DNA of 64,000 nt. Origin: Aliiroseovarius pelagivivens. GTDB lineage: Bacteria; Pseudomonadota; Alphaproteobacteria; Rhodobacterales; Rhodobacteraceae. Below, piece by piece: positions 24,414-33,689 of the stretch. The stretch spans positions 1,612,001-1,676,000 of the forward strand of contig NZ_OMOI01000001.1 of NCBI RefSeq assembly GCF_900302485.1. The letters run 5' to 3'. Numbering within the stretch: position 1 is the first letter of the stretch; every line of letters starts with the position of its first letter. Position numbers and translations under genes: made by a program. Below the pieces are notes generated by a model, which did no database searches, was not told where the DNA came from, and worked only from the letters and a program-made list of their open reading frames with translations.

Positions 24414-24647
24414 TCAGGCAGCTTCGGTGATGAATTTCACAGCGTCGCCGAAGGTCTGAATGGTTTCAGCAGCGTCATCCGGGATTTCAATGCCGAACTC
24501 TTCTTCGAAAGCCATAACCAGCTCTACGGTATCCAGGCTGTCAGCGCCCAGGTCGTCGATGAACGAGGCAGTCTCGGTGACTTTGTCCTCTTCAACACCC
24601 AGGTGCTCAACTACGATTTTCTTCACACGATCTGCGACGTCGCTCAT
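24414..24647 (-). CDS. acpP: acyl carrier protein
   Basis: This 77-residue acidic protein carries growing acyl chains. The phosphopantetheine serine is in the motif [19 protein letters not shown]. Its ATG at 24647 has GAGGATTG upstream; a TTG two codons earlier is possible but unnecessary. It has its own promoter in the 221-base gap behind fabG and its own terminator. Confidence 0.98.
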   Translation of the reverse strand: MSDVADRVKKIVVEHLGVEEDKVTETASFIDDLGADSLDTVELVMAFEEEFGIEIPDDAAETIQTFGDAVKFITEAA

Positions 24648-24785
24648 GATCAATCCTCACGTTAGTTCAGGGCTTGGCCCTTTTCGTTTGACCCGTTCGG
24701 GCCGCTTAAGTTCCCCGCGCGAAACGCCGAGACCCCCAGCCCATTTGGACTGCCCTATTCGGGCTGAAGGGGAAAACCTGCGCCG

Positions 24786-24813
24786 CCTATAACACATCGA
24801 AGAAGATAGGCAA
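24786..24813 (-). promoter_or_regulatory. predicted acpP promoter
   Basis: TTGCCT (24813-24808), a 16-base spacer and TATAGG (24791-24786) lie about 135 bases before the acpP start. The resulting leader contains complementary segments (AGCCC...GGGCT and GGGC-CAA-GCCC) and may be structured. Confidence 0.4.
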
Positions 24814-24868
24814 ACGCTTTCGCGGTGCAAGGGCACAGACAAAATTTAGCTGTCAGCGCCCAGCACGT

Positions 24869-25606
24869 TTACAGCATGGCCATACCACCGTTTACGTGGA
24901 TCGTAGCCCCGGTCGTATAGCCTGCCTCGTTCGAGGCCAGATACAGAACCGCTGCTGCGATTTCTTCCGGTGACCCCATGCGACCGGCCGGAATTTGCGC
25001 CAGCGTGCCCGACTTTTGATCATCGGTCAGTTTTTCCGTCATGGCCGTGCCGATAAAGCCCGGCGCGATGCAGTTTGCGGTGATACCACGGCTGGCAACT
25101 TCGTATGCGATCGACTTGGTCAGACCAACCATACCCGCCTTCGAGGCGGCATAGTTTACCTGACCGGGGTTCCCAGTCGCACCAACGATCGAACCGATAT
25201 TGATGATGCGGCCCCAGCGGGATTTCATCATCGGGCGCATCACGCCACGGCACAGACGCATGGTCGAGGTCAGGTTGACGTTGATAACATCGTCCCAATC
25301 CTGATCCGACAGGCGCATGAACAGCTGGTCTCGGGTGATCCCGGCGTTGTTTACCAGAATGTCGACGCCGCCCATAGCGGCAACGGCCTGCTTGGGCAGG
25401 GCATCCACGGCTTCACCATCCGACAGGTTGCACGGCAGCACATGGGCGCGTTCGCCCAGCTCAGCGGCCAGCGCCTCAAGCGGTTCGACACGAGTGCCCG
25501 ATAGTGCAACCGTGGCGCCAGCCGCGTGCAATGCTTTAGCAATTGCACCACCAATGCCGCCGGATGCACCCGTCACAAGGGCATTTTTTCCAGTCAGATC
25601 AAACAT
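24869..25606 (-). CDS. fabG: 3-oxoacyl-ACP reductase
   Basis: This 245-residue SDR reduces 3-ketoacyl-ACP with NADPH. It has the TGASGGIG nucleotide motif, NNAGITRD, catalytic Ser in NIGSIVGATGN, YAASK with Tyr and Lys, and the terminal GATIHVNGGMAML. The ATG at 25606 has AAGAAGGA upstream. It follows fabD by 68 bases. Confidence 0.97.
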   Translation of the reverse strand: MFDLTGKNALVTGASGGIGGAIAKALHAAGATVALSGTRVEPLEALAAELGERAHVLPCNLSDGEAVDALPKQAVAAMGGVDILVNNAGITRDQLFMRLSDQDWDDVINVNLTSTMRLCRGVMRPMMKSRWGRIINIGSIVGATGNPGQVNYAASKAGMVGLTKSIAYEVASRGITANCIAPGFIGTAMTEKLTDDQKSGTLAQIPAGRMGSPEEIAAAVLYLASNEAGYTTGATIHVNGGMAML

Positions 25607-25674
25607 CTGCTTTTCCTTCTTCACGTTTCCGATCCCCCTATGGTCAGGGCTTTGGATCGGCTAATATGTTCTGA

Positions 25675-26616
25675 TTATCCGTTCAGCGATTCAGCGGCGG
25701 CTTTCACATCATCGGGTGATCCGATGGCACGCGTGGCGACCGATCTGTCGATCCGCTTCACCATGCCGGACAATGCTTTGCCTGCACCGATTTCCCAAAT
25801 CTCATTCACGCCATGCTCGGCCATCCATGCCACGCTTTCACGCCAGCGCACCGACCCTGTTACCTGCTCAACCAGAAGCGAACGGATCAGTGCCGGGTCT
25901 GCGACCTCGGCAGCGCGTACGTTTGCCACCAGAGGCACAGCAGGGGCGTTCATTTCCACGTGTACCAGCGCCTCGGCCATCACTTCGGCTGCGGGCTGCA
26001 TCAATGCACAATGGAACGGAGCACTTACTGGCAACAGAACTGCGCGACGGGCGCCCTTGCCCTTGGCGATCTCAACGGCACGTTCGACGGCTTCCTTGTG
26101 GCCGGACACAACCACCTGTGCAGGGTCATTGTCGTTGGCCGCCTGACAGATCTGTTCATGGGCAGCTTCAGAAGCAACCTCAGCAGCAGTGTCGAAATCC
26201 AACCCCAAAAGAGCTGCCATTGCGCCGACACCTACCGGTACGGCTTCCTGCATGGCCTTACCACGGGTGCGCAGTAGACGCGCGGTGTCTGCAACCGTCA
26301 AAGCGCCTGCAGCTGCCAGCGCCGAGTACTCACCCAGCGAGTGTCCAGCAACGTAAGACGCAGCGTCGATCGTAACGCCTTCAGATTCCAGCGCACGCAT
26401 GGTGGCCAGCGACGTGGCCATCAATGCCGGCTGTGCGTTTTGGGTGAGAGTCAGTTCGTCCTGCTCGCCTTCCCAGATCAGAGAGGACAGCTTTTCACCA
26501 AGCGCCTCGTCGACCTCGTCAAAAACGGCTTTTGCTGTGGGATAGGCGTCGGCAAGGGCTTTACCCATACCAATGCTTTGGGCCCCTTGCCCGGGAAATA
26601 CAAATGCGCGGCTCAT
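25675..26616 (-). CDS. fabD: malonyl-CoA:ACP transacylase
   Basis: The 313-residue enzyme loads malonyl groups on ACP. The start AFVFPGQGAQSIGMGKAL, the catalytic GHSLGEYSAL serine, the second catalytic region VSAPFHCALM with His and the EIGAGKALSGMVKRI tail are all canonical. It opens the fabD-fabG pair. Confidence 0.97.
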   Translation of the reverse strand: MSRAFVFPGQGAQSIGMGKALADAYPTAKAVFDEVDEALGEKLSSLIWEGEQDELTLTQNAQPALMATSLATMRALESEGVTIDAASYVAGHSLGEYSALAAAGALTVADTARLLRTRGKAMQEAVPVGVGAMAALLGLDFDTAAEVASEAAHEQICQAANDNDPAQVVVSGHKEAVERAVEIAKGKGARRAVLLPVSAPFHCALMQPAAEVMAEALVHVEMNAPAVPLVANVRAAEVADPALIRSLLVEQVTGSVRWRESVAWMAEHGVNEIWEIGAGKALSGMVKRIDRSVATRAIGSPDDVKAAAESLNG

Positions 26617-26706
26617 GACCCCTCCTCTTTATGCCAATGGCTTCAAGGAATGGGATACCTTGCGACGAAGCGCTGTGCAAACTGTTTGGGGGTACAACGC
26701 CCTAGT

Positions 26707-27390
26707 TCAGGCGGCGCGGAAAGCCATCCCATCGGTACGGATCTTCAAACCAGCGCGCCCGTGGCTTTCGTAGCTAGGGATAGCCAACCCACCACGATCA
26801 TCTTTCAGATCACGCAGCAGGCGCTCTTGGATCGGACGCAAAAGCTGTTCTGGACCCGAGAGGACCTCGATCGCGGTCAGGTTCTCACCACCGTCATCAA
26901 GGCGAAGATACAATGTCGCCTGCCGTGCATTGCCAATGCCACTCGTGGCCTTACTGCAGGACAGCAACAATCCGGTTACGTCCTCAAACGGCACCAAAGT
27001 TTCTGTCTCGAACTCGTTATTCGAGCTGATCCGACCGCGACGCACCATCCGATTGTGAAGGTCGATCTGGGTCGATGCAATTCCGCCGCCTTGACCGAAC
27101 AGATAAAGAAGCCCGCCCAACCCTACGAACAAGCAGGTCAAACCCAGCTTCATGGTCAGAAGTACAGTGTCATCCATTACCGGGGCATTCTGCATGACCC
27201 ACAAACCGATCGAGGAAATGGCAAGTGCGACCCCCAGGAAGCGACAGAATGCACGAAGCACCGCTCCTCCGCTAACCGTTTTCACCTGGTTCATCAGCAA
27301 GTATCCGCATCTTGTGGGAGTAAGCAGTACGGGTTGTGCCGAAGCGAACCCTTTCGTGCCAGACTGAGGTAGTGATGAGACCATGGTCAT
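26707..27390 (-). CDS. hypothetical two-helix membrane protein
   Basis: I do not recognise this 227-residue protein. It has a disordered N-terminus, two predicted membrane helices (about residues 46-64, FLGVALAISSIGLWV, and 78-98, LGLTCLFVGLGGLLYLFG) and a cytoplasmic beta-rich C-terminal domain (QIDLHNRMVRRGRISSNNEF...LVPFEDVTGLLL), which resembles PH-like domains in general pattern. The ATG at 27390 follows AAGAAGG. Composition and codon use match its neighbours. It is divergent from rpsF. Confidence 0.75.
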   Translation of the reverse strand: MTMVSSLPQSGTKGFASAQPVLLTPTRCGYLLMNQVKTVSGGAVLRAFCRFLGVALAISSIGLWVMQNAPVMDDTVLLTMKLGLTCLFVGLGGLLYLFGQGGGIASTQIDLHNRMVRRGRISSNNEFETETLVPFEDVTGLLLSCSKATSGIGNARQATLYLRLDDGGENLTAIEVLSGPEQLLRPIQERLLRDLKDDRGGLAIPSYESHGRAGLKIRTDGMAFRAA

Positions 27391-27597
27391 GGGAGAAGAC
27401 CTTCTTTTTTTATGTGCGGATCTGACAAGTAGCAGCGCGTCAGAGCTCAGTTTTCTCGCCCCAGTGTAGGGCGCTTAACAAAAGATCGACCTGAAGTGTG
27501 ACGGAAGTTGGGCGTCAGATTGGTCAATGAGAGGCCATAATTTGCGCCAACCGATGCCGATGCACCTTATTTGCACCCGACAACCCGCCGCAAAGCC
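27391..27597. other. divergent intergenic region upstream of rpsF
   Basis: This is the left part of a 344-base gap between two divergent genes. A short repeat CTGAC...GTCAG lies at 27421-27441, but nothing coding and no convincing minus-strand promoter was found. Confidence 0.4.
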
Positions 27598-27625
27598 TTG
27601 CACCACTTGGTCAGACGTGTATAAG
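27598..27625 (+). promoter_or_regulatory. predicted rpsF-rpsR-rplI promoter
   Basis: TTGCAC (27598-27603), a 16-base spacer and TATAAG (27620-27625) form a good promoter, about 110 bases before rpsF. Confidence 0.5.
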
Positions 27626-27632
27626 GCACCGT

Positions 27633-27691
27633 CCTTTCCGTAAGTGAATGAACCGCGTTGCCTCTCGTGGATGGGTCGCGGAAAGGTTTTT
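27633..27691 (+). promoter_or_regulatory. structured rpsF leader, possible attenuator
   Basis: CCTTTCCG (27633-27640) pairs perfectly with CGGAAAGG (27679-27686), followed by TTTTT. A competing pair CCGCG (27652-27656) with CGCGG (27677-27681) uses three of the same bases. This gives mutually exclusive terminator-like and alternative folds, 44 bases before the rpsF start. Confidence 0.4.
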
Positions 27692-27734
27692 GCCCATTCT
27701 TTGAAGCGCGCTTGAAAATAGAACTGGAGTTCAC

Positions 27735-28091
27735 ATGCCCCTTTACGAGCATGTCTTCATCTCGCGTCAGGATCTGTCCAACGCGCAGGCTGAGAACCTC
27801 ATCGAACATTTCGGCACCGTACTGGGTGACAACGGCGGCAAAGTCGTTGACAGCGAGTACTGGGGCGTCAAGACGATGGCTTACAAGATCAACAAGAACC
27901 GCAAGGGCCACTACGCCTTCCTGAAGACTGACGCTCCGTCTGTCGCCATTCAGGAAATGGAACGCCTGATGCGTCTGCATGACGATGTCATGCGCGTTCT
28001 GACCATCAAGGTCGACGATCACGCCGAAGGCCCGTCGGTACAAATGCAAAAACGTGACGAACGCGGCGACCGCCGTGGCCGTGACCGTTAA
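27735..28091 (+). CDS. rpsF: 30S ribosomal protein S6
   Basis: This 118-residue protein (MPLYEHVFISRQDLSNAQAE; KTMAYKINKNRKGHYAFLKT) is bacterial S6, which binds S18 on the central domain of 16S rRNA. The C-terminal tail is charged (KRDERGDRRGRDR). CTGGAG precedes the ATG. It leads the rpsF-rpsR-rplI operon. Confidence 0.98.
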   Translation: MPLYEHVFISRQDLSNAQAENLIEHFGTVLGDNGGKVVDSEYWGVKTMAYKINKNRKGHYAFLKTDAPSVAIQEMERLMRLHDDVMRVLTIKVDDHAEGPSVQMQKRDERGDRRGRDR

Positions 28092-28107
28092 TCCGGAGGT
28101 CTAAACC

Positions 28108-28335
28108 ATGGCAGCCAAACCGTTTTTCCGCCGTCGTAAAGTTTGCCCGTTCTCGGGCGACAACGCACCGAAGATCGACTACAAAGACACACGTCTTCTG
28201 CAGCGCTACATCTCTGAGCGTGGCAAGATCGTTCCTTCGCGTATCACCGCCGTTTCGGCAAAGAAGCAGCGTGAGCTGGCCCGTGCTATCAAGCGTGCCC
28301 GTTTTCTTGCTCTGCTTCCCTACGCCGTTAAGTAA
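28108..28335 (+). CDS. rpsR: 30S ribosomal protein S18
   Basis: A 75-residue basic protein ([60 protein letters not shown]) is canonical S18, partner of S6. It lies 16 bases after rpsF with CCGGAGG upstream. Confidence 0.99.
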   Translation: MAAKPFFRRRKVCPFSGDNAPKIDYKDTRLLQRYISERGKIVPSRITAVSAKKQRELARAIKRARFLALLPYAVK

Positions 28336-28348
28336 GGGGACCTGATCA

Positions 28349-28978
28349 ATGCAAGTTATCCTTCTGGAACGTGTGGCCAAGCTGGGCCAAATGGGCGACG
28401 TCGTCGACGTAAAGCCTGGTTACGCACGCAACTTCCTGCTGCCCCAGGGCAAAGCCCTGTCGGCCTCGGACGCCAATATCGCGTCGTTCGAAGCTCAGAA
28501 AACTCAGCTGGAAGCCCGCAACCTGGAAACCAAACAAGAAGCAGAAGCTCTGGCTGAGAAGCTGGGCGGCGAGCAATTCATCGTGATTCGCTCGGCTTCG
28601 GACGCTGGCGCCCTTTACGGCTCGGTCACCCCGCGTGACGCCGCTGAAGTTGCCACCGAAGCTGGTTTCTCGGTCGACAAAAAGCAAATCATCTTGGTCA
28701 CTCCGATCAAGTATTTGGGCCTGCACAGCGTCACCGTACGTCTGCACCCTGAAGTCGAAACCGAGATCGGCCTGAACGTGGCGCGCTCGCAAGAAGAAGC
28801 CGAACTGCAGGCTTCGGGCAAATCGATCCAGGAACTGGCCGCTGAAGCTGAAGCTGAAGCCGAGTTCGAGATCGCCGAGCTGTTCGACGACATCGGCGCA
28901 GCTGCATCGGACGACGACGACGACCTGGCTCCGGCCGGCGACGACGCCCCCGCCGCAGAGGCTTCGGAAGAAGAGTAA
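28349..28978 (+). CDS. rplI: 50S ribosomal protein L9 with acidic C-terminal extension
   Basis: This 209-residue L9 begins [36 protein letters not shown], the conserved rRNA-binding N-domain with the YARNFL motif. After the second domain (about 150) it carries a roughly 55-residue acidic tail ([20 protein letters not shown], then DDDDD and EEE), which makes it longer than the usual 150 residues. Such tails occur in alphaproteobacterial L9. It closes the operon. Confidence 0.98.
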   Translation: MQVILLERVAKLGQMGDVVDVKPGYARNFLLPQGKALSASDANIASFEAQKTQLEARNLETKQEAEALAEKLGGEQFIVIRSASDAGALYGSVTPRDAAEVATEAGFSVDKKQIILVTPIKYLGLHSVTVRLHPEVETEIGLNVARSQEEAELQASGKSIQELAAEAEAEAEFEIAELFDDIGAAASDDDDDLAPAGDDAPAAEASEEE

Positions 28979-29000
28979 TCTTCCTTCGATACAAGATTAG

Positions 29001-29033
29001 AAAGGCCGCTCAACCGAGCGGCCTTTTCTTTTT
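29001..29033 (+). terminator. intrinsic terminator after rplI
   Basis: AAAGGCCGCTC-aacc-GAGCGGCCTTTT, an 11-pair stem, is followed by CTTTTT, 23 bases after the rplI stop. Confidence 0.95.
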
Positions 29034-29311
29034 GCGGATTCGCTCATCCTTTGGGACGCGCGATAGAGTTTACTACAACTCCCCCTTTGGAATGGCCTGC
29101 TCACCTTCGGCCTTAGCCATTTGAACGAGATGCTCAGCAAGAACACGCCACCTTATCAAATGCCGCCGGCACGGGCGCGTCCCATCCGACGCCAACAAAT
29201 AAAGGGGGCTTTAGACACCAATGGATTTGTTCTCTGAATGACAGGTCGCGCTTCTCTTTAGACGCACTGCAATCGCTTCCCCGTGAACAATGCCTTCTCT
29301 ATGCTGCCCAC
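29034..29311. other. intergenic gap before the lytic transglycosylase
   Basis: There is no supported gene in these 278 bases. The only signal is a promoter-like pair at its right end: TTCCCC (29277-29282), 17 bases, TATGCT (29300-29305), six bases before the next start codon. Confidence 0.4.
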
Positions 29312-29806
29312 ATGACCCAATTCACACGTCGCACCGCCCTCGCCTCCTTCGGCGCCTTTGCTGTAACTGCCTGTGGCAGACGCTCGAACCGCGGCGCCTC
29401 ACGTGCCCTACAGACCGACAGCTACAATCCCCCGCTCTTTCCCAATGAAACACCCGAGCTGCGCGCCCTGATCAACAAATGGGCCGATCACTACCAAATC
29501 CCGCGCGAGCTGGTACATCGTCAGGCCGTGCGCGAAAGCACGCACCGTCCATCGGCGCGCAATGGACCCTACTGGGGTCTGCTGCAAATTCTGCCCCAAA
29601 CCGCCCGCACCATGGGACATCGCGGCCCGGCGGAAGAACTCTTGGATGCTGACGTGAACTTGAAATACGCCGGCAAATACCTGCGCGGCGCCTATATCGT
29701 TTCGGGCGGAGATATCGAGGACGCGATGGGCTGGTACGCCCGAGGGTACTATTATGAGGCCAAACGTCTTGGTCTGTTGGTCGAGACCGGATTACGCCCG
29801 GCCTGA
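29312..29806 (+). CDS. lytic transglycosylase-like lipoprotein (SLT domain)
   Basis: The 164-residue protein has a twin-arginine-like lipoprotein signal (FTRRTALASFGAFAVTACG, lipobox Cys about residue 21). It continues with a compact SLT domain: the catalytic Glu in RQAVRESTHRP, then GPYWGLLQILPQTARTMG and AMGWYARGYYYEAKRLG. It should cleave peptidoglycan glycan strands from the outer membrane. There is no ribosome site before the ATG, and a -10-like TATGCT lies six bases upstream, so the message may be leaderless. Confidence 0.88.
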   Translation: MTQFTRRTALASFGAFAVTACGRRSNRGASRALQTDSYNPPLFPNETPELRALINKWADHYQIPRELVHRQAVRESTHRPSARNGPYWGLLQILPQTARTMGHRGPAEELLDADVNLKYAGKYLRGAYIVSGGDIEDAMGWYARGYYYEAKRLGLLVETGLRPA

Positions 29807-29849
29807 GTGCGCTAAGAACGTCACTCTTTGACCCCCTTAACTACAACGC

Positions 29850-29880
29850 AAAAGGCCGCCCCAATCGGAGCGGCCTTTCG
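29850..29880 (-). terminator. intrinsic terminator after tig
   Basis: GAAAGGCCGC...GCGGCCTTTT on the minus strand, starting about 20 bases after the tig stop, forms a GC-rich stem followed by a T-run. Confidence 0.85.
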
Positions 29881-29899
29881 AATGTCTGTCAGGTGAGAC

Positions 29900-31231
29900 T
29901 TATTCGTCTTCCAGAGCCTCAACGGCTTTCTGCAGATCGTCTTTCGAGACTTCTTTGTCCGAAACTTCGGCCAGTTCGAAAACATAGTCGATGACTTTGT
30001 CTTCGAAGATCGGCGCCTGCAGCTGCTGACGCATCTGCGGGTTCTGCTGAACGAATTCAAAGAACTGGCGTTCCTGACCCGGGTACTGACGTGCCTGGTT
30101 CATAACGGCCTGAGTCATCTCGGCATCAGTGACTTCGATCTCGGCTTTCTGGCCCAGTTCGGCCAGCAACAGGCCAAGGCGGACACGGCGGCTGGCAAGG
30201 GCTTTGTGCTCGTCGGTGGCTTCGATTTCCGGGTGATCGTGACCTTGCACGTCCGGGTTTTCTTCGTGCCACAGCTGGTGAGCGATCTGACCAGCTTCGG
30301 CGTCCAGCAGCGACGGCGGCAGGTCGAAATCAACCAGTTTGTCCAGCTCGTCCAGCAGGTTGCGCTTCATGATAGCACGGGCCGCACCAGCGAATTCTGC
30401 TTCCAGACGCTCGCCAATCTGCGATTTCAGAGCGTTCAGGTCTTCGGCACCGAATTTGGTGGCCAGCTCGTCGTTGATCTCGGCGGCAACAGGCTCTTTG
30501 ACCTCTTTCACGGTGCATTCAAACACAGCGTCTTTGCCGGCCAGGTTTTCCGCACCGTACTCGGCAGGGAAAGCCACTTTGACTTCAACTTCTTCACCAG
30601 CTTTGGCGCCAACCAGCTGCTCTTCGAAACCCGGAATGAACGAGTTCGAACCCAGTACCAGCGGGTAATCTTCAGCTGCGCCACCGTCGAAGGCTTCGCC
30701 GTCAACTTTGCCCAGGAAGTCGATCACAACCTGATCGCCGTCTTTCGACTTGGTGCCTTTTTTGCGGTCTTTGAAGTCCTGAGCTGTCTCGGCCAGGTTG
30801 GCCAGCGCTTCTTCAACTTCACCTTCACCAGCCTTCACGACCAGCTTTTCCAGCTTGATGCCTTTCAGGTCGACCTCGGGGACGTCGGGAAGGGCTTCGT
30901 ACGACATTTCGATCTCAACGTCGTCGCCTTCTTTCCAATCATCGTTGGTCATCTTCACGTCAGGCTGCATGGCCGGACGGTCACCCGATTCCTCGAAGTG
31001 AGCGTTCATGGCGCCATCGACAGCTTCCTGCATGGCTTCGCCCATCAGGCGCTGACCAAACTGCTTTTTCAGCAGAGCCATCGGCACTTTGCCTTTGCGG
31101 AAGCCTTTCATTTCGACTTCGGGCTGCGCTTCAACCAGCTTTTCGTTGACTTTGGCGTCCAGATCAGCGGCCGGAACCACGATCTTGTAGCCGCGTTTCA
31201 GACCTTCGTTCAGGGTCTCGGTGACCTGCAT
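29900..31231 (-). CDS. tig: trigger factor (ribosome-associated chaperone, PPIase)
   Basis: This 443-residue chaperone binds near the ribosome tunnel exit. The N-terminal ribosome-binding signature [16 protein letters not shown] is present, followed by a FKBP-type PPIase domain (about 160-245, [20 protein letters not shown] and [19 protein letters not shown]) and a long helical C-terminal domain. The ATG at 31231 matches the family start ([15 protein letters not shown]). The gene lies just downstream of the tRNA-Leu on the same strand. Confidence 0.98.
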   Translation of the reverse strand: MQVTETLNEGLKRGYKIVVPAADLDAKVNEKLVEAQPEVEMKGFRKGKVPMALLKKQFGQRLMGEAMQEAVDGAMNAHFEESGDRPAMQPDVKMTNDDWKEGDDVEIEMSYEALPDVPEVDLKGIKLEKLVVKAGEGEVEEALANLAETAQDFKDRKKGTKSKDGDQVVIDFLGKVDGEAFDGGAAEDYPLVLGSNSFIPGFEEQLVGAKAGEEVEVKVAFPAEYGAENLAGKDAVFECTVKEVKEPVAAEINDELATKFGAEDLNALKSQIGERLEAEFAGAARAIMKRNLLDELDKLVDFDLPPSLLDAEAGQIAHQLWHEENPDVQGHDHPEIEATDEHKALASRRVRLGLLLAELGQKAEIEVTDAEMTQAVMNQARQYPGQERQFFEFVQQNPQMRQQLQAPIFEDKVIDYVFELAEVSDKEVSKDDLQKAVEALEDE

Positions 31232-31253
31232 CGTCTCGTCCTTCTTTCAATTT

Positions 31254-31338
31254 TGGTGCGGGTGGAGGGACTTGAACCCCCACGCCTTGCGGCGCCAGAA
31301 CCTAAATCTGGTGCGTCTACCAATTTCGCCACACCCGC
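31254..31338 (-). tRNA. tRNA-Leu (anticodon UAG)
   Basis: An 85-base cloverleaf on the minus strand has acceptor arms GCGGGTG and CACCCGC, discriminator A and encoded CCA. The anticodon arm CCAGA-TTTAGGT-TCTGG gives anticodon TAG, and a long variable arm plus GGTTCAAGTCC T-arm mark it as leucine type II. It reads CUA/CUG-type codons and lies 22 bases ahead of tig. Confidence 0.98.
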
Positions 31339-31507
31339 TAAAACCGAGGACGGCCCACGTTTTCAGGACGGGGCCGTCCAAATTCGCGCCCTTCTAGCAC
31401 CAGTGCGCAGCGGATGCGAGAGGAAAAGCGCCCTTATCCAGCAGGAGTTCGCGCAATTTCATACTCTTTCGGTGCGGATGCCCGGCGGAAGGCCCAGAAT
31501 CAGGTGC

Positions 31508-33148
31508 TCACGTCCCTAGTTTTCGGAACACTGCGGGCAATTGTTCGGGCAAATCCTCGGCGATCAATCCCGGCCCAAATTCCAGTGCGCATTCCACATG
31601 CAACCACGCGGCGGTTTCTGCCGCTTGCATGGGCGCGAAGCCCCGCGCGAGCAGTCCGGTGATGAAACCCGCCAGTACGTCTCCCGATCCGGCGGTGGCC
31701 AGCCATGGGGCGGACCGCTCATAGGCGGCGGAGTTGATCGAGCATGCGCCATCTGGCGCCGCAATCACCGTGTCCGGCCCTTTGAACAGCACGACGCACC
31801 CTGCCCGCGCTGCGGCTTCTCGGGTTGCGTCGACCTTGGAATAGGCCGGTCCTTTGGTGGCGGGGGCGTTCAGTTTCTCGGCAATATCAGGGAACAGTCG
31901 CGCGAACTCGCCCGCATGCGGGGTCAGCACGCAGTTGTCATGCAGCATGTCGAACAGCACCGACGGATCGTCCTTAAACGACGTCAAAGCATCCGCATCC
32001 AGCACCGTCGCGCGTTTCGCAGCCAAGGCCACCGGAACCAAATCCCGCGCACGATCTACGCCCAAACCGGGACCAAGGCAGAGCGCGTTGAGCCGTTCAT
32101 CCGCCAGCACAGCCTGCAACGTCTGCGCATCCCCAACAGGAGACAGCATAATCGCATCCAACCTCGCAGCGTTTTCCTGGAGTGCGCCGGGCGTTGGGGC
32201 GACGGTGACCAGCCCGGCCCCAATGCGGAGTGCACCTCGCGCCGAGAGCCGCGCCGCGCCGCCTTTGCCAGACGGTCCAGACAGGATGAGCGCGTGGCCG
32301 TGGGAGAATTTGTGATCGTTGCCGGGCTTACCTAGCCAGCTTGGGCGATCGACCAATCTGACAATCTCGCCCGGCGGCACCGCCGGGCAATCCCCGACCG
32401 CCCCCCCGGGCGGGGATTTCATCCCCCCCCGCGGCCGGGGACTGCCCTCTAAGCCGATGGATTTGACGACCGTTTTTCCAGCCCACCCGGTACCTTCACT
32501 CAATAAATGTCCAAGTTTGGCGGTATGAAAGGAGACTGAGAGGTTCGCTTGAACAGCGATTCCAGCTTCATCTTCGCTGTCCGCACTCAGTTCACGACCC
32601 GAGTCCGAACAAACCCCAGATGGGATATCAATTGAGACAATCTTTGGCTTCATCACTGCAAGTTCGTTCTGGTTTCTTCCCCAGCGCTGGTAAACATCCC
32701 AGTATAATTCCTCTGGCTGCGTTACTGCGCGCTTGAGTCCTGTGCCAAACAACCCGTCAATAAGAAGGTCAGAATTTGCACTAGATGTGCCATGGTTAGT
32801 CTCTTCCCTACTGTAGGATCGAACCTCCCCCAAATCCATCCACAGCTCATAATTCACCCGCGCATCCGGTGGCAGCTTCTTGGCATCGCCATAGAGGAAC
32901 ACCTCGACCTCCCAGCCCCATTCTTTCAACAGCCGCGCCACGACAAATCCATCGCCGCCATTGTTGCCCGGCCCGCACAGCACCACCGCTTTGTGAGAAG
33001 TTTTTGCCAGCTCGGGCCATTCTTCGAATATGGCCTCGACCACGCCCCGGCCCGCGCGTTCCATCAGCTCCAGCCCCGTGACCTCGCCCGACTCAATCGC
33101 GGCCTGCTCAATGGCGCGCATTTGGGCAGCTGTCAGCAATTCGGTCAT
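31508..33148 (-). CDS. nnr: bifunctional NAD(P)H-hydrate epimerase / ADP-dependent NAD(P)H-hydrate dehydratase
   Basis: This 546-residue enzyme repairs hydrated NADH and NADPH. The N-terminal YjeF domain (about 1-215) has LCGPGNNGGDGFVVARLL and SIDIPSGVCSDSGR. The C-terminal ribokinase-like dehydratase domain (from about 270, HKFSHGHALILSGPSGKGGAARLSARGAL) has PHAGEFARLFP and the active-site TAGSGDVLAGFITGLLARG. Between them, residues about 234-259 (RPRGGMKSPPGGAVGDCPAV) are encoded by two strong palindromes and look like an inserted element. The ATG at 33148 has GAGAAGAA upstream. It is divergent from glnB. Confidence 0.95.
   Translation of the reverse strand: MTELLTAAQMRAIEQAAIESGEVTGLELMERAGRGVVEAIFEEWPELAKTSHKAVVLCGPGNNGGDGFVVARLLKEWGWEVEVFLYGDAKKLPPDARVNYELWMDLGEVRSYSREETNHGTSSANSDLLIDGLFGTGLKRAVTQPEELYWDVYQRWGRNQNELAVMKPKIVSIDIPSGVCSDSGRELSADSEDEAGIAVQANLSVSFHTAKLGHLLSEGTGWAGKTVVKSIGLEGSPRPRGGMKSPPGGAVGDCPAVPPGEIVRLVDRPSWLGKPGNDHKFSHGHALILSGPSGKGGAARLSARGALRIGAGLVTVAPTPGALQENAARLDAIMLSPVGDAQTLQAVLADERLNALCLGPGLGVDRARDLVPVALAAKRATVLDADALTSFKDDPSVLFDMLHDNCVLTPHAGEFARLFPDIAEKLNAPATKGPAYSKVDATREAAARAGCVVLFKGPDTVIAAPDGACSINSAAYERSAPWLATAGSGDVLAGFITGLLARGFAPMQAAETAAWLHVECALEFGPGLIAEDLPEQLPAVFRKLGT
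32371..32447. repeat. palindromic element inside nnr (REP/palindromic-unit type)
   Basis: Two adjacent inverted repeats occupy this stretch. CCGGCGG-CA-CCGCCGG lies at 32371-32386. A longer hairpin has 17-base arms at 32385-32401 and 32431-32447, with two differences that still allow G-U pairing, and a nested GGGCGGGGA/TCCCCCCCC stem. It keeps the nnr frame open and encodes a Pro/Gly-rich linker. Confidence 0.6.
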
Positions 33149-33273
33149 CTTATTCTTCTCACTCTGCACAATCTTCGCGCGCACTGCTTAATTTTTAGGC
33201 ACATGCTCAGTTTTTCACACGCCCGCGTGCGCTACCACCACCCTAGTCAATTGCCCCCCGTTAAGGAAAGTGA

Positions 33274-33654
<381 letters not shown>

Positions 33655-33689
33655 ATCACACGAATACACACGAACCAAAGGAACCTGAT

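Noticed and set aside
30206-31519. 437-codon plus-strand frame opposite tig and the tRNA
   Set aside because: It runs antisense to trigger factor and through the tRNA-Leu gene; Phe/Val/Gln-rich shadow composition.
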